A stretch of DNA of 64,000 nucleotides from Apodospora peruviana (lineage: Eukaryota > Ascomycota > Sordariomycetes > Sordariales > Lasiosphaeriaceae), in contig JAUEDM010000004.1 of NCBI GenBank assembly GCA_033439685.1, positions 62,001 to 126,000 of the forward strand, in the 5' to 3' direction. The notes under the pieces are model-generated. The model worked only from the letters and a program-made list of their open reading frames with translations, was not told where the DNA came from and searched no databases. Positions 53,852-64,000 of this stretch are shown piece after piece. A program made the position numbers and the translations under genes. Numbering within the stretch: position 1 is the stretch's first letter; every line of letters begins with the position of its first letter.

Positions 53852-55658
53852 TCAACGAATACCTTTCTCCCTCTTCTCTTCATTTAAGCCATCACCGCTA
53901 CCAAGAACACCACCATGCCGACCCTCCTCGAGGCCATCCTCCGACGGCTGTGCCGGCAAATCATCTCTCCTTATCGTCCACCCTCCCGTCCAACCAAACC
54001 ATCCGGTTTCTCGCGGTCCCCGAACAATGCACACAATTAGTGCAAACCCTATAAACGCAACTGATTACAAAATATCAGCAATTACACCCTCCTGACCGCA
54101 AACCACAAGCTTAGCACAGGACGACTTACTTCCCATACTCCCGCTGTACACCCACCCGCCTTGCGCATACAACCGATTCCCCACAGCCGTACCCGTCAGC
54201 TGCCCCGAAAAGGCCGCAACCATATACGCCGTGTTGACGCGGTTCCGCGCGTCAGGCTGGATGCCGTAGATGGCGGCGCGGTTGCCGATCTGCGTGAACT
54301 GCGAGCCGACATCGATCGTGATGGCCTGTATGACCGGCCCGGCGACGTTGAAGCTGCCGATGAAGGTGCCGATGATGACCCCCACCAGCTCGACCGACAG
54401 GCCCATGATGGCCGAGAACAGGGGCACGACCTTGTCGATGACCAGCCGGCTGTACACCGGCGCCAGCAAGATGACCACTACCCCGATAAGACCAAACAGA
54501 CCGATGATTACAGATGAGTAACTGTACGGTGGGGTCGATAGCAGAAACGACAAGGTCGTCCAGTAGGACGTGAAGGTGGCCGAGAGGAAGAAGGCGACCA
54601 CGGAGCTCTGGAAGAGGAGAGGCTCGGTGAAGAAGAGGTGGACGATCGACCAGAGCATGCGGAAGTAGTTGAGCCCGTCCGGGTTCTTGGAGGGGTAGTC
54701 GGGCAGCCAGACGTACAGCAGCCCGAGGACGAGGTACTGCACCCCCAGGCCGAACCAGTAGATGTTGCGCCAGTCGGTGTAGTTGGCCAGCACGCCGGAC
54801 AGGATACGCGCGACGAGCACGCCCAGGGACAGGCCCGAAACCACTATGGCGAGGCAGCTGGCGCGGCGGTGGGCGGGCGCAAGGTCGCCCACCAGCGGCA
54901 GCATCAGCTGCGGCGTGACGGTTGTGAAGCCGCAGAGGAATGAGATGGCGGAGAATGTAGTGAAGGAGGATGTCACGCAGAGGGCTATCCACTTTTTCAA
55001 CGGGGAGGATTAGCTTTTGGCCGGACAAGATACCCTTACTCATCAGGGTCGGGCATAATTACCATGGTGGCGGTAAATGCGATGAGAGCGAGAATGAAGG
55101 GCCGCCGTGGGAAAAGGTCGCCCAGGGGACAGATGAGGAGCATGCCGGCGGCGTAGCCGGCCTGCATCAGCGTGGCGATGGACGAGGCCTTTTCGAAGCT
55201 CACGCCAAAGGTGTCGGCGATTTTGTTCAGGATGGCCTGGTTGTAGTAGAGGTTGGAAACGGTGAAGCAGCCTGCCTGTTTTGTTATCGTGAGTTTGTCC
55301 GCCAGTTGTCTATGTGTTTCTGTATTTTCGGTGAAGGGTTGGTGGTGCTTACGAATCCGAAAAGCATGTTCAGCCAGACTGTAAATTTGGGAGGGTTCCG
55401 GGTGTCATATCGCGCCGGCGCGGGCATCCAGTTCCATACATGACGAATGAGATCGAGGTTCGTCGTTTGTGTGTCGGTGGTGATGGTGGCAGTTTGATCT
55501 GTTGTGGTGGTTGTGTCCTCCGGATCGGTGAGTGATGGTGGGATGACGACATCTTCCTTGGTGCTCGTATCATCTGGACTTAAGTCCGACTCATCGTTGC
55601 TGCTTGGATTCCTTACTGAAGGAGGAGAATCAGTCTTTTCGTTGGTGTCGTCTGCCAT
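53852..55658 (-). CDS. Major facilitator superfamily transporter (529 aa)
   Basis: Four exons: 55658-55353, 55275-55063, 54991-54130 and 54060-53852; introns GTAAGC..AACAG, GTAATT..AAAAG, GTAAGT..ATCAG, phases consistent. The N-terminal 85 residues are hydrophilic and Thr/Asp-rich. About 12 membrane segments follow, beginning FTVWLNMLFGF|AGCFTVSNLYY, with the loop 2-3 motif GDLFPRRP (related to the MFS GxxxDRxGRR motif). The C-terminal tail is acidic and cytoplasmic-looking (SEDGLEEGRHGG). Substrate cannot be told; the fold is that of proton-driven drug or metabolite exporters. Confidence 0.9.
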
Positions 55659-57420
55659 TCTTAGGGTCTGACGGTTGAACTTTGTACGTTGGTGTGTGGC
55701 TTGCCTAGGTCCAAAAAATGGTGTGGGGGGAGGGAGGTGGATGGGAGAAATGCCCGGCTTTTTCGATATCGGGGTGTTGAATTCCGATGAACGGGTGGGA
55801 CTTATCGTTCTCCGATGAACGGTGCGTAAACACGCTTGCATCGGTCTAACGCGACACCGGCAGGGAGACTTCAGTTGTCCGGTCCTAATATCTGTGGGGC
55901 GCACACGCACGTTCGGCTCATTACCGTACGGATAAACGCTCGATTAGGCGATGGGTTCCTGTCGTGGTTGGTGGTGGTGCATGTACATGCATCCGAGGAT
56001 CTGCAAGTGATGCAAAGAACGTCGCCGGACTGATAAAGACTGTAGGAAATAGTATCCCTTTGGCTGTGTTTGAGGACTTTTAAGAGCCACCCCCCTAAGG
56101 ACCAATTAGCTCTTCAGATTATGCATTAGCGACGTATGCACTACAGTAAAATACATAGCTAACGCTTTACCAAACTCTAAGCCAAATCAGAGCATATTCA
56201 AATCTAGGGGTTTCGGAATCAACTATAAGTAGGATTAGTTGCATAGTAAGTGGCAGTTTTGACATTTAAGTACTGGGGAGTAGTAGTGGGGGGAGCCGAG
56301 GTGGGGGGGGGGGGAGCCGGGTGGAAGGGGCTCTTGAATGTCCTCGAACACGGCCAAAGGGATGTGTGGCTTTACCGTAGGAAGATGAAGGGAGTGGTGT
56401 TATGAGGAAAAGAAGCACGGTGTTGGTTGATGCGTAACGAGCATCGTTTCTAGGGAGGCCGGTGGTTCATCCCATTCCATCGGAGCCGCATCGGTCGCCC
56501 GATCCCGTTTATGGATATTGCCCGAACTGATAATTGTGACGCCATGCCGTCCTCGGATCCGAGCTTAAAATGCCCGAACAGTGACGACTGGTGCTGGTCT
56601 TGTTTTGCGCTCGGCCTGGGAACAGTGCGGGGATAAGGGGACTCTTCGAACATCATAAGCTTTCTAGTTACCATGGAGTTTCTGTTTGTCCTGCCAGTCT
56701 TGGATTATATATATCGACTGTGGATCATATAGCCCCCGACAAGAATCCCAGTTAGGCGGTTTGGACAAAAAAGAAAACATCACACATTGATTTTAGGATT
56801 AGGGTAATCTTGATATTGCCCCTATTGTGGAGTCATGTTTACCTCACTTGGTTTTATTCCTCTCAAGAGAAGTGGGCCAACACATCCTGTTAATCAACAT
56901 GCTTGGAAAACTAGTTTGTAAATATATCAGCTCCTAAACGCTCTTTCCATCATTCAATATACACATAAGCAACAGTCTCCTGATCCTGTAAACAAAGGGA
57001 AAATAAAGCAGCCGCCAAATCTCAGCTATCGGCAAATCCGCAGCCTCAACAGTCTCCTTTCTTGATCTTCTTCAGCATTTTAGACAGCCTCTGACAGACC
57101 TCCTCCCCCCAGACCTTGGCATACTCGTCAAACTCCTCATAGACCTCTGCACTGCTCGGTATCTCCACCCATGGCACCTTCGTCGACGTGTAGATGTGCA
57201 CATCCGGCTGAAAGCTACCTCCACCGCTTTTCAGCCCGAGACAAGAAAGACATAAACGTACAGGCGAGGGATGTCAACGAAAGGCGTGCCAAGACAAAGA
57301 AAACAGGAGATCCTCAGTCTGATAGTCTCAACAACCACCCAGGCTCAAAAGTCACGCTCCGATCACAACGACAACCGACTTCGTATGATCAAGAAGACCG
57401 GATAATCTTTCAGTTCCTGA
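55659..57420. other. Intergenic, 1.8 kb, no gene seen
   Basis: Contains a 12-base G run (56303-56314) in a G-rich patch and AT-rich stretches. Open frames at 56450-56674 and 57171-57443 are unsupported. Confidence 0.5.
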
Positions 57421-58709
57421 TCAATACTTGCGAACATAGATGACAGTCTTTGGATCGAACCACGAATTGTTTGACCATTCGCTTGGAAGATTCATGAAAC
57501 CGAACTCTCGGTAGAGATATCGCACCTTTTGTTCCAAACAAGGGCAACTAGGTATATCATCAAACCTTGAAAGTCGGGTACCGTAGATACATGGAAAGCG
57601 ATTAGCCCAAGTTACCATCGAGTGAAAGGTCGGGTGTTATCGCCAGTTCATAGGAGCGAGATTGACACATACCAGGGGTCATCTGGAAACTCACGTTCCA
57701 CCTTGCGCCAAATCATCATGGCTGGTCTGGCCCTGTCGAGGATAGCTTGTCTCACATGGAACGACGGGAACTGCGAAAACACGACAGTCTTGCTGTCCAC
57801 CTCCTTAAAGCCGTCGTCCTCCTCCAGTACCGTGATGCCCACCCCACGCAGGACCTTCTCATCCTCGTCCTCGTCCTCGTACTCGTACGCCGGGTCCTGT
57901 GCGTAACACTTGATGGCGGCGGCAGCAGTCCCTTTAGCCTCCTTGGCAGCAGCGGCCGCCGCCCTGGCCTCGAGAGACTCGCGGAGCGTCAGCATCAGGG
58001 CATGCTGAAGCAAAGGGCCAGGGTCGCCTTTCCGGCTCCGCAGACCGAACATCATGGAGCCCAACGCGAACCCCACAATCTTTTCCACAGGTGGGATGTA
58101 CGGAATCGCGCTCAAGATGTACATGAGCTGGGCGCGTTGATCACTGGCTTCCCATCTGGCTACCCCGTTCTTCATAAAATGGCGCCATAGCTGTTTCTCG
58201 GATGTGGACTTGATGAAGGGCGGCGCATTCCACCGCCCATGCCCTGGTTGGGCGAGAAGATCGAGGCCCTGGTAGACTAAAGAGCCCGGGGCGTAAATAC
58301 CGTCCACTCCCCTTTGCTGTGGCTCCGGCTGTCTGGCGTGAATAGGAGGAGCGACGGCGGCGGTGTTGGAGACCGCCGTTGTAGATCCGATATCCATTCG
58401 ACCGCTCGCTTGTTCCTTGTCAGATCTCTCTGGTGTTTCCAGGATGCTCTCCTGTTTCTTGTCAAACTCCCTCATCAATCTTCTCATCGAGTCGGGCATG
58501 CTCGTGATTTGCTCACAATATTCCCGTGTGCTCGCCAGCGTCCCTTTGATCAAATTTCGCATACTCTCAACTCGCTCCCAGCGTTCCCGCTTGCTCGCTG
58601 TTCTCTTGTCAGAATCCCCCCACAATTCCCGTAACCTCGCTTGAACTGCCTTGTCGAACCTCTCCGCCGATTCTCGCATCCTTGCGATTTCCTCCGTGAA
58701 TTCCCCCAT
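57421..58709 (-). CDS. Hypothetical protein, about 387 aa, two exons
   Basis: Exon 1 is 58709-57673 and exon 2 is 57547-57421. The intron is GTATGT..ACCTAG (125 nt), phase 2, after FPDDP. Start taken at MGEFTEEIARMRESAERF; an in-frame ATG 16 codons earlier (58757) is possible. The N-terminal half is charged and coiled-coil-like (ARLRELWGDSDKRTASKRER). A small hydrophobic segment (VEKIVGFALGSMMFGL) and an Ala-rich stretch come next. An acidic block (EYEDEDEDEK) follows, then VFSQFPSFHVRQAIL. Exon 2 ends SWFDPKTVIYVRKY. No family recognised. The alternative of stopping in the intron (ending YVSISLL) is less coding-like. Confidence 0.6.
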
Positions 58710-60082
58710 TGCGGTCTTGGAATGAAAGTTATATGCCAAGGTATGAAGGTGGGTCAATGGTGCTATCTTGATGCCTTATGTTTCGACGCACTTGGAGCTT
58801 TAGGAGACGTTGGGGTTGGAGGTTGGGATAATACTGAAGTACCCGTTGAGATACAATTTTTGAAGAGATGAGTGAAAATGGAATCTGGCTCGGAAGAAAT
58901 GGATTGTATATAGGTAGGTAGACACCTTGAACATTACCTAGGTTTGCGTATCCGAGACTAACGAATCTTGTTTGTCGCTCTAATATAGCGTTGAGACTGA
59001 AGGCTGAACCTTGTTGAGAATCGAGTGACAGTTTAGGTTCGCACACCTTGGATTAAGTTCTTCATCCAGTAAGAAAAAAGAAAAGCGGTAGACTTTAGCC
59101 GGAAAATAGAAACCTAAGTCATCGTCATCAAGCCCGATAAGAAAGGACGGACAATGTCGGCGACCCTTTAGCACTGGCAGGAAAAGATGGCCCGACTCTT
59201 TGTTCTATGATGCACACATATGCAGTCGGATGGACTGAGCAAGCAGCTAGCTCGACCCTGTGCCTGAGCTCTCAGGGGCAGTGAAGAGTTTGTGGTGTGC
59301 AGGTACGGTAATTCACAGACAGAGTCATGGGGCAAGTGCCGTCAAGAGTCAAGACCTGCACGAAGAAGCACAATTCTCCTCCTTTGAGCACGAGCCTATT
59401 GGCGTCGGCCCGTGCCGCATTGCCCTTCCGGATAGGACATTATAAATCAGTACCTTTCTAGACAAAACTAGAAATGGAAGAGCCTTAATACAACATAGCT
59501 AACATGATCTTTCACGGAACCCGAATAAGAGATAGTAGCGACAGTTCAAAACACCATCTGCGCCTACGGACCACAATGCTCCAACTTGCCGGATCTGACA
59601 ATGACACCCGCGGCGACATAACCACCAAGAAGGATTCGCTTAGAGTAGGAAGATGATTGAAACCCACAACTCTCCAATTAAAATCCCACACCAGTGACAT
59701 TGGTGGGTTCTTGCTGATAAGCGCCCAGCCGTCGATGCAGTACACTAAGGAGGGTACCAAGACTCCGACCCATGTTCGATACCACCCACAGTCATCGTGT
59801 TAAGGGGCCGACGGGGCCGATGACGAGAAGGTGTTTAATACCAAGGCCAGTTGGACAAAAGTACCCCGTAATTCATGCAAGGCATTGAACCATGAGACCA
59901 ATATAGGTATAGCCAACACCAAGAAGGATGCGATCAACCCACCTCTAAGCCTAGGGGTTCCTTCTTAGGAAATCTCTCGCACCAACGATCAGCCTACATG
60001 GGTTTCCTGCCCCTCGGTCGCAAAGCAAGAACACTCTCACAATGTTGGCGATTTCGACATCACTTCATGTCGCGACGTGAAC
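58710..60082. other. Divergent intergenic region
   Basis: No supported gene. TAGGTAGGTA at 58911-58920 and ATTACCTAGG at 58932-58941 belong to the recurrent motif family. Minus-strand frames across 58729-59174 are unsupported. Confidence 0.5.
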
Positions 60083-61958
60083 ATGATCCGTCAACTAATA
60101 GCCAGCCGCGAGCGTCGCGGCATGGTACTACTCCCGTTGAACCTGCGTGTTCCGCGCAGTCTTCTTATCATCTTTTTCGCCTTTTCTCTTAGTTTCGTTC
60201 TCTTCTACGGGTACAGCATCTCGTCCAACTCTCCCTTCTTTGAGTCTGAGTCTTCCGCCTCCTTCTCTAATGCCATCACGACCATCATCACAGCCGCGCC
60301 TACGACAACGCCGTCACCTATACCGATCCAACACACAGCAACAGCAGCACCAGTAGCTTTGAAGCCCACAACAAGCCCCGGGCCACCAATAAACCGCCGA
60401 CCACCCTCGACCCATGCTCCACCAAAGTACAAGCCGAGCCCGGTATACGCGCCGCCGCCGGTGACGGACCCGTTCCCGCTCCTCGCAACATCCACCGCGT
60501 CGCCACCGCCGATTCCCGCCTACAATGTCCCACGCCCAGACATGCACAAGGAGTACGGCATCGACCGGCCGCCGCCGCTGTACATCGGCTTCACGCGCCA
60601 GTGGCCGATGCTCCTGCAGGCGGTGGTTTCGTACATCACCGCGGGTTGGCCAGCCGAGGGCATTTTTGTTGTTGAAAATACGGGCGTGCACAACAGCAAC
60701 CGCGACGGACTCTTGTCCATACAAAACCCTTTCTATCTCAACCACACCACGCTGCACCGGCTGGGCGTGAACGTGGTCCAGACGCCGGTCCTCCTAAACT
60801 TTGCGCAACTACAGAACTTTTTCCTACATCAGGCCATCGACGGCGACTACCCGCAGTACTTCTACAGCCACCAAGACGTCGTGGTTTTTTCGTTTGAGGA
60901 TGGGCCCGAAGACGTCCGCCGCAAGGGCGATCGCGACTGGCAGTTTTACGACGAGGACGACAAGAGGGAGGCCATGTTCCCGGCCGCCGCCGGCGAGCCG
61001 GGCTACCGCACCATCTACGAGAACTGCCTGCGCGAGCTGCGCGACACGCTTGCGAGAGGCGAACGCTGGGGCATGCGCTGGTTCCAGTACGACCATTTAA
61101 CTCTGGTGAACCGGGAAGCGTTTGTTGCCGTCGGTGCCTACGACGCCATGATACCGTATTATCACTCCGACTGCGACATGAACGCCAAGCTCGAGATGGA
61201 CGGCTGGACGACTAAGTTCAGAAGGGTCGGGATTATTAACGATATCTCGAGCGTTATGACGGACCTGGGCGCGTTTTATAGGTTGCCGCACATCGTGCCG
61301 AATTTTACGGATCCGAACCCCTTGCCGCTGGAAAGAGAGAATAAGATCAAGGAGGACAAGGAGAAGGCGGAAAAGAAGAAGGCAGAGAAGGAGGAGCAGG
61401 AGAAGAAGGCGAAAGAGGAAGCGGAAAAGAAGGCCAAGGAGGCCAAGGAGGCCGCTACTGCTGCGAAGAAAGCGGTGGAGGAGGAGAAAGCCGCAAACAC
61501 CACCACCACCTTCATAGCAAGTGAACACGACCGCCGTGACGACAGCAATACACCTCCAGAGGGCATGTCAGTGGCTGGAGAAATGCCATCCGATCCGATC
61601 GCGTACTTCCGCGTCCTCAACCAGGTGGGCCTGCAGATGAACTACCACAAGTACCGTGACGGCTACCGGGCGCGCAACACGTGGCAGGTGGCACAGCGGG
61701 GCGGCTTTGGCGAGCCGTTCTACTACGACGGTGCCGGCTTTGGGGAGGCCTTCGAGGTGCTGACGGGGGCCGGCCGAGAAGTGTTTGCGCGAAAATGGGG
61801 CACCCGGCAGTGTAACCTTGTCAAGGCGACTGCGTTGAATTTGGATGATGCGTGGCGTGTGGAGAAGGACGGGTAAGTACCTACCTAGGTAGGTAATCAT
61901 AACGAGTCGTTCTAGGCATGTTTTCAGGGGGAAGGATTACTGTTTTGTATGTACATAA
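60083..61958 (+). CDS. Type II membrane glycosyltransferase-like protein with Lys/Glu coiled coil (606 aa)
   Basis: Exon 1 is 60083-61872 and a small exon 2 is 61928-61958; the unspliced reading stops at TAA inside the GTAAGT donor. Exon 2 adds GKDYCFVCT. A short basic N tail precedes one membrane segment (SLLIIFFAFSLSFVLFYGY, about residues 27-45). A Pro/Ser/Thr-rich stem to about 150 follows, then a luminal domain. It begins PPPLYIGFTRQWPMLLQAVV, contains SHQDVVVFS and YHSDCDMNAKLEMDGW, and resembles nucleotide-sugar transferase (GT-A) folds; the family is not named with certainty. Residues about 421-471 are an almost pure Lys/Glu/Ala coiled coil inserted before the last domain. Likely Golgi-resident. 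Intron contains CCTAGGTAGG. Confidence 0.7.
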
Positions 61959-62434
61959 AATATTAAAGGAGGCCCCTATTTAAAGTCCCGTAGACTTTGT
62001 TTGCTGTATCACCTGTTTGTTGTATCACCAGTATTTACCGGGCGGCGACCCCTTTATGGCGTATTTCGACCTCAAGTTCACCGTGTTTGATACGTGATCA
62101 CGTGGATTGATCCCTTTGCAGGCATGGAAGAAGCGGTTAGTGTTCCGCGGTGGAACTGGGTAGGCACCGTAAGGTAGTATTCGCTGGCAAAAGTTGGTCA
62201 GCAGGCAAATCCTTCTATCACGCATGCACTGTGCGGTATGCGGCCAACTGTAGGCCAATTGCTGATCACTCCGTCTCACTCTAGGCACGATGATAGTTGC
62301 TCGCACTCCGAGCCCTTTCGGACTTCTAGACAAGACATAACTACGGTAGTTGGAACTACAAGACATAGTCACATCACTTCACCAGGCTTTTCCTCTCGAA
62401 CCCAATCACGGTTTATTGACTCGATGAAAAGCCC
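61959..62434. other. Intergenic, no gene seen
   Basis: Between the glycosyltransferase-like gene and the P450 gene on the same strand; a TTTGTTGTATCACC-type duplication occurs at about 61999-62030. Confidence 0.5.
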
Positions 62435-63991
62435 ATGGAAATCCCACAACAGCAACGCTCGGGACGACCAAGCGCGTTGCGTACCGTTCTCCTGCTCCTG
62501 GTCTGCTATCCCATTGTCCGCGCCATCTATAATGTCTACTTTCACCCTCTCTCCAAGATCCCTGGTCCCCGCACCTGGGCAGCCTCTCGACTTCCATTCA
62601 TACGCTCGCTCCTGAAAGGAACCATCGTCCACGACATCCAGAAACTGCACCGCCAGTATGGTCCGATCCTGCGCATCGCCCCCAACGAAGTCACCTTCGC
62701 CCAGCCAGAAGCATGGGAAGACATCTTGCGCCCGCAACTGCAGGGCAGCCAGTTCCCCAAAGATCCCATCTGGTGGAGCCGCCCGCCCGGCAGTGCGACG
62801 TCGTTGCTAAGCGCTATGGCGCCCGACGAACACGCACGCATCCGCAAGGCCCTTGCCCCCGGCTTCACCCCACGGGCCCTGAAATCCCAGGAGCCGTTCA
62901 TCCAACGCTACGTTGGCCTCCTAGCCGATCGGCTCGGCGAGACCGTCCTGGCCGCCGGACCATCGAGCTATGCCGAAATCGACATCGGGCCGTGGTTCAA
63001 CTTTGCTACGTTCGACATCTTTGGCGACCTCGGCTTCGGGGAGTCGTTCGACTGCCTCCAAAACTCGCGCTTCCACCCATGGATTGCCCTGCTTTTTAAT
63101 AGTGTCAAGGCGGGCGCCTTCATCTCGGCGACGCGCTTCTACCCGGCCGTCGAGTACATACTTAGGAAATGCATTCCCCCTTCCTTGAAGAAGATGAAGC
63201 AGGACCACCACCAGCAGATCGCCGACAAGGTGCGTCGGCGCCTTAACTACGAGATGGAGCGGCCCGATATCATGTCGCACGTCATCAAAGACAATACCAG
63301 CCAAGGAGGCTTGTCCATCGACGAGATCAACATCACCTTTGTGATTCTCACCACGGCCGGCAGCGAGACCACGGCCACCGCTTTAAGCGGCACGATGAAC
63401 TATCTTGTGCAGCACCCAGACAAGCTGCGACGTCTAACGGCAGAGGTCCGCAAGGCCTTCAAGAGCGCGAGCGAGACCGACATGACCCTCGACGCGCTGC
63501 AACGCAACCTGCCGTACCTCAACGCCGTCCTGTCCGAGGGGCTCAGGCTATGCCCGCCTGTGCCCTGGATCCTGCCCCGGGTGGTGCCTCCGGGCGGCGG
63601 CACCGTCTGCGGCGTCTGGCTGCCAGAGGGTACGCCGGTCTCGGTCCAGGCGTACGCGATGAATCGCGACCCGGCGTATTTCCACCGCCCCGACGACTTC
63701 CTTCCCGAGCGTTGGCTTCCTGTAGCTACTGCGGATGAGAAATCCCCCTTCTTTGGCGACAGGCGCGAGGCGATGCAGGCGTTTAGCTTGGGGGCGCGGT
63801 CCTGTATGGGCCAGCACCTCGCCTGGGCCGAGATGCGGCTGATCATGGCCAAGCTGCTGTGGAACTTTGACTTTGCGGCGCCTGAGGACAAGGGGAAATG
63901 GCTGAATTGGGAAGATCTGAGGACGTTCTTGCTGGTGGAGAAGAGGCCGATCAATGTAACGCTGAAGCTGAGGTCGGATCAAGAGGAGTAG
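62435..63991 (+). CDS. Cytochrome P450 monooxygenase (518 aa)
   Basis: Single complete exon. An N-terminal membrane anchor (VLLLLVCYPIVRAIYNVYF) is followed by the hinge HPLSKIPGPR. The I-helix oxygen motif is AGSETT (308-313). The K-helix ExxR is EGLR (368-371). PERW is present (FLPERWLP). The haem loop FSLGARSCMGQ carries Cys457. Length is usual for fungal ER P450s. It resembles the large group including trichothecene-type hydroxylases (HPLSKIPGPR, AGSETTATALSG), but substrate cannot be deduced. No introns, unlike most fungal P450 genes. The next gene, if any, is outside the window. Confidence 0.95.
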   Translation: MEIPQQQRSGRPSALRTVLLLLVCYPIVRAIYNVYFHPLSKIPGPRTWAASRLPFIRSLLKGTIVHDIQKLHRQYGPILRIAPNEVTFAQPEAWEDILRPQLQGSQFPKDPIWWSRPPGSATSLLSAMAPDEHARIRKALAPGFTPRALKSQEPFIQRYVGLLADRLGETVLAAGPSSYAEIDIGPWFNFATFDIFGDLGFGESFDCLQNSRFHPWIALLFNSVKAGAFISATRFYPAVEYILRKCIPPSLKKMKQDHHQQIADKVRRRLNYEMERPDIMSHVIKDNTSQGGLSIDEINITFVILTTAGSETTATALSGTMNYLVQHPDKLRRLTAEVRKAFKSASETDMTLDALQRNLPYLNAVLSEGLRLCPPVPWILPRVVPPGGGTVCGVWLPEGTPVSVQAYAMNRDPAYFHRPDDFLPERWLPVATADEKSPFFGDRREAMQAFSLGARSCMGQHLAWAEMRLIMAKLLWNFDFAAPEDKGKWLNWEDLRTFLLVEKRPINVTLKLRSDQEE

Positions 63992-64000
63992 AGCCGTTGT

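Noticed and set aside
54252..55043. 263-codon minus-strand open frame
   Set aside because: Frame-shifted shadow of the MFS transporter; Arg/His/Pro-rich and without any motif.

Overview
The window is nuclear DNA of a filamentous ascomycete (Pezizomycotina; a Sordariomycete is my best guess, not proven). Most genes carry short introns of about 45-115 nt with GTNNGT donors and CTAAC/CTGAC-like branch sites. Both tRNA genes are interrupted. The gene content is typical of such fungi: LaeA-like methyltransferase, sedolisin, DFG5/DCW1-type GH76, GH131, tyrosinase, a HET-domain gene and a fungal Mutator-like element. I rebuilt exon structures by eye from reading frames and splice signals, so start codons and small exons are models.

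Layout. From 0 to 28 kb the window is dominated by secreted or cell-surface proteins. These are a GPI-like Cys/Ser/Thr-rich protein (256-1505), a plant-type haem peroxidase (2341-4321), two small cysteine-bearing secreted proteins (5222-5664 and 12419-12870), a secreted orphan (8127-8917), a GH76 cell-wall mannanase/transglycosidase (9607-11221), a sedolisin protease (17444-19354), a GH131 glucanase (22172-23216) and a secreted solute-binding-like protein (24050-25078). A tyrosinase without a visible signal peptide (25719-28078) closes this block. Set among them are an orphan 179-aa gene, a LaeA-like methyltransferase with micro-exons (14010-15652), a small frameshifted gene, tRNA-Thr(AGT), and a tiny basic-protein gene that converges on a 115-aa gene with a 5-base gap.

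From 30 to 46 kb there is a decayed orphan gene (30035-31390), an F-box-like gene, a zinc alcohol dehydrogenase with an N-terminal frameshift, a large SDR-like protein lacking the catalytic Tyr, tRNA-Asp(GTC), a ten-exon SNF2/RING (Rad5/Rad16-type) ATPase, and a dual-specificity-phosphatase-like protein that has lost its catalytic Cys and Arg.

From 47 to 64 kb there is a 1.26-kb non-autonomous Mutator-like element with palindromic terminal repeats, an orphan with a C-terminal zinc ribbon, and a HET-domain gene broken by several frame changes and five exact 20-bp tandem copies. These are followed by an MFS transporter, an orphan, a Golgi-type membrane glycosyltransferase-like protein and a complete cytochrome P450 at the right edge.

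No PKS, NRPS or terpene synthase is present, so there is no recognisable metabolite cluster despite the methyltransferase, P450 and tyrosinase. The most distinctive signals are the secretome-rich block, the newly modelled small secreted proteins, two GC-AG introns, the concentration of frameshifted genes, and the satellite expansion inside the broken HET gene.
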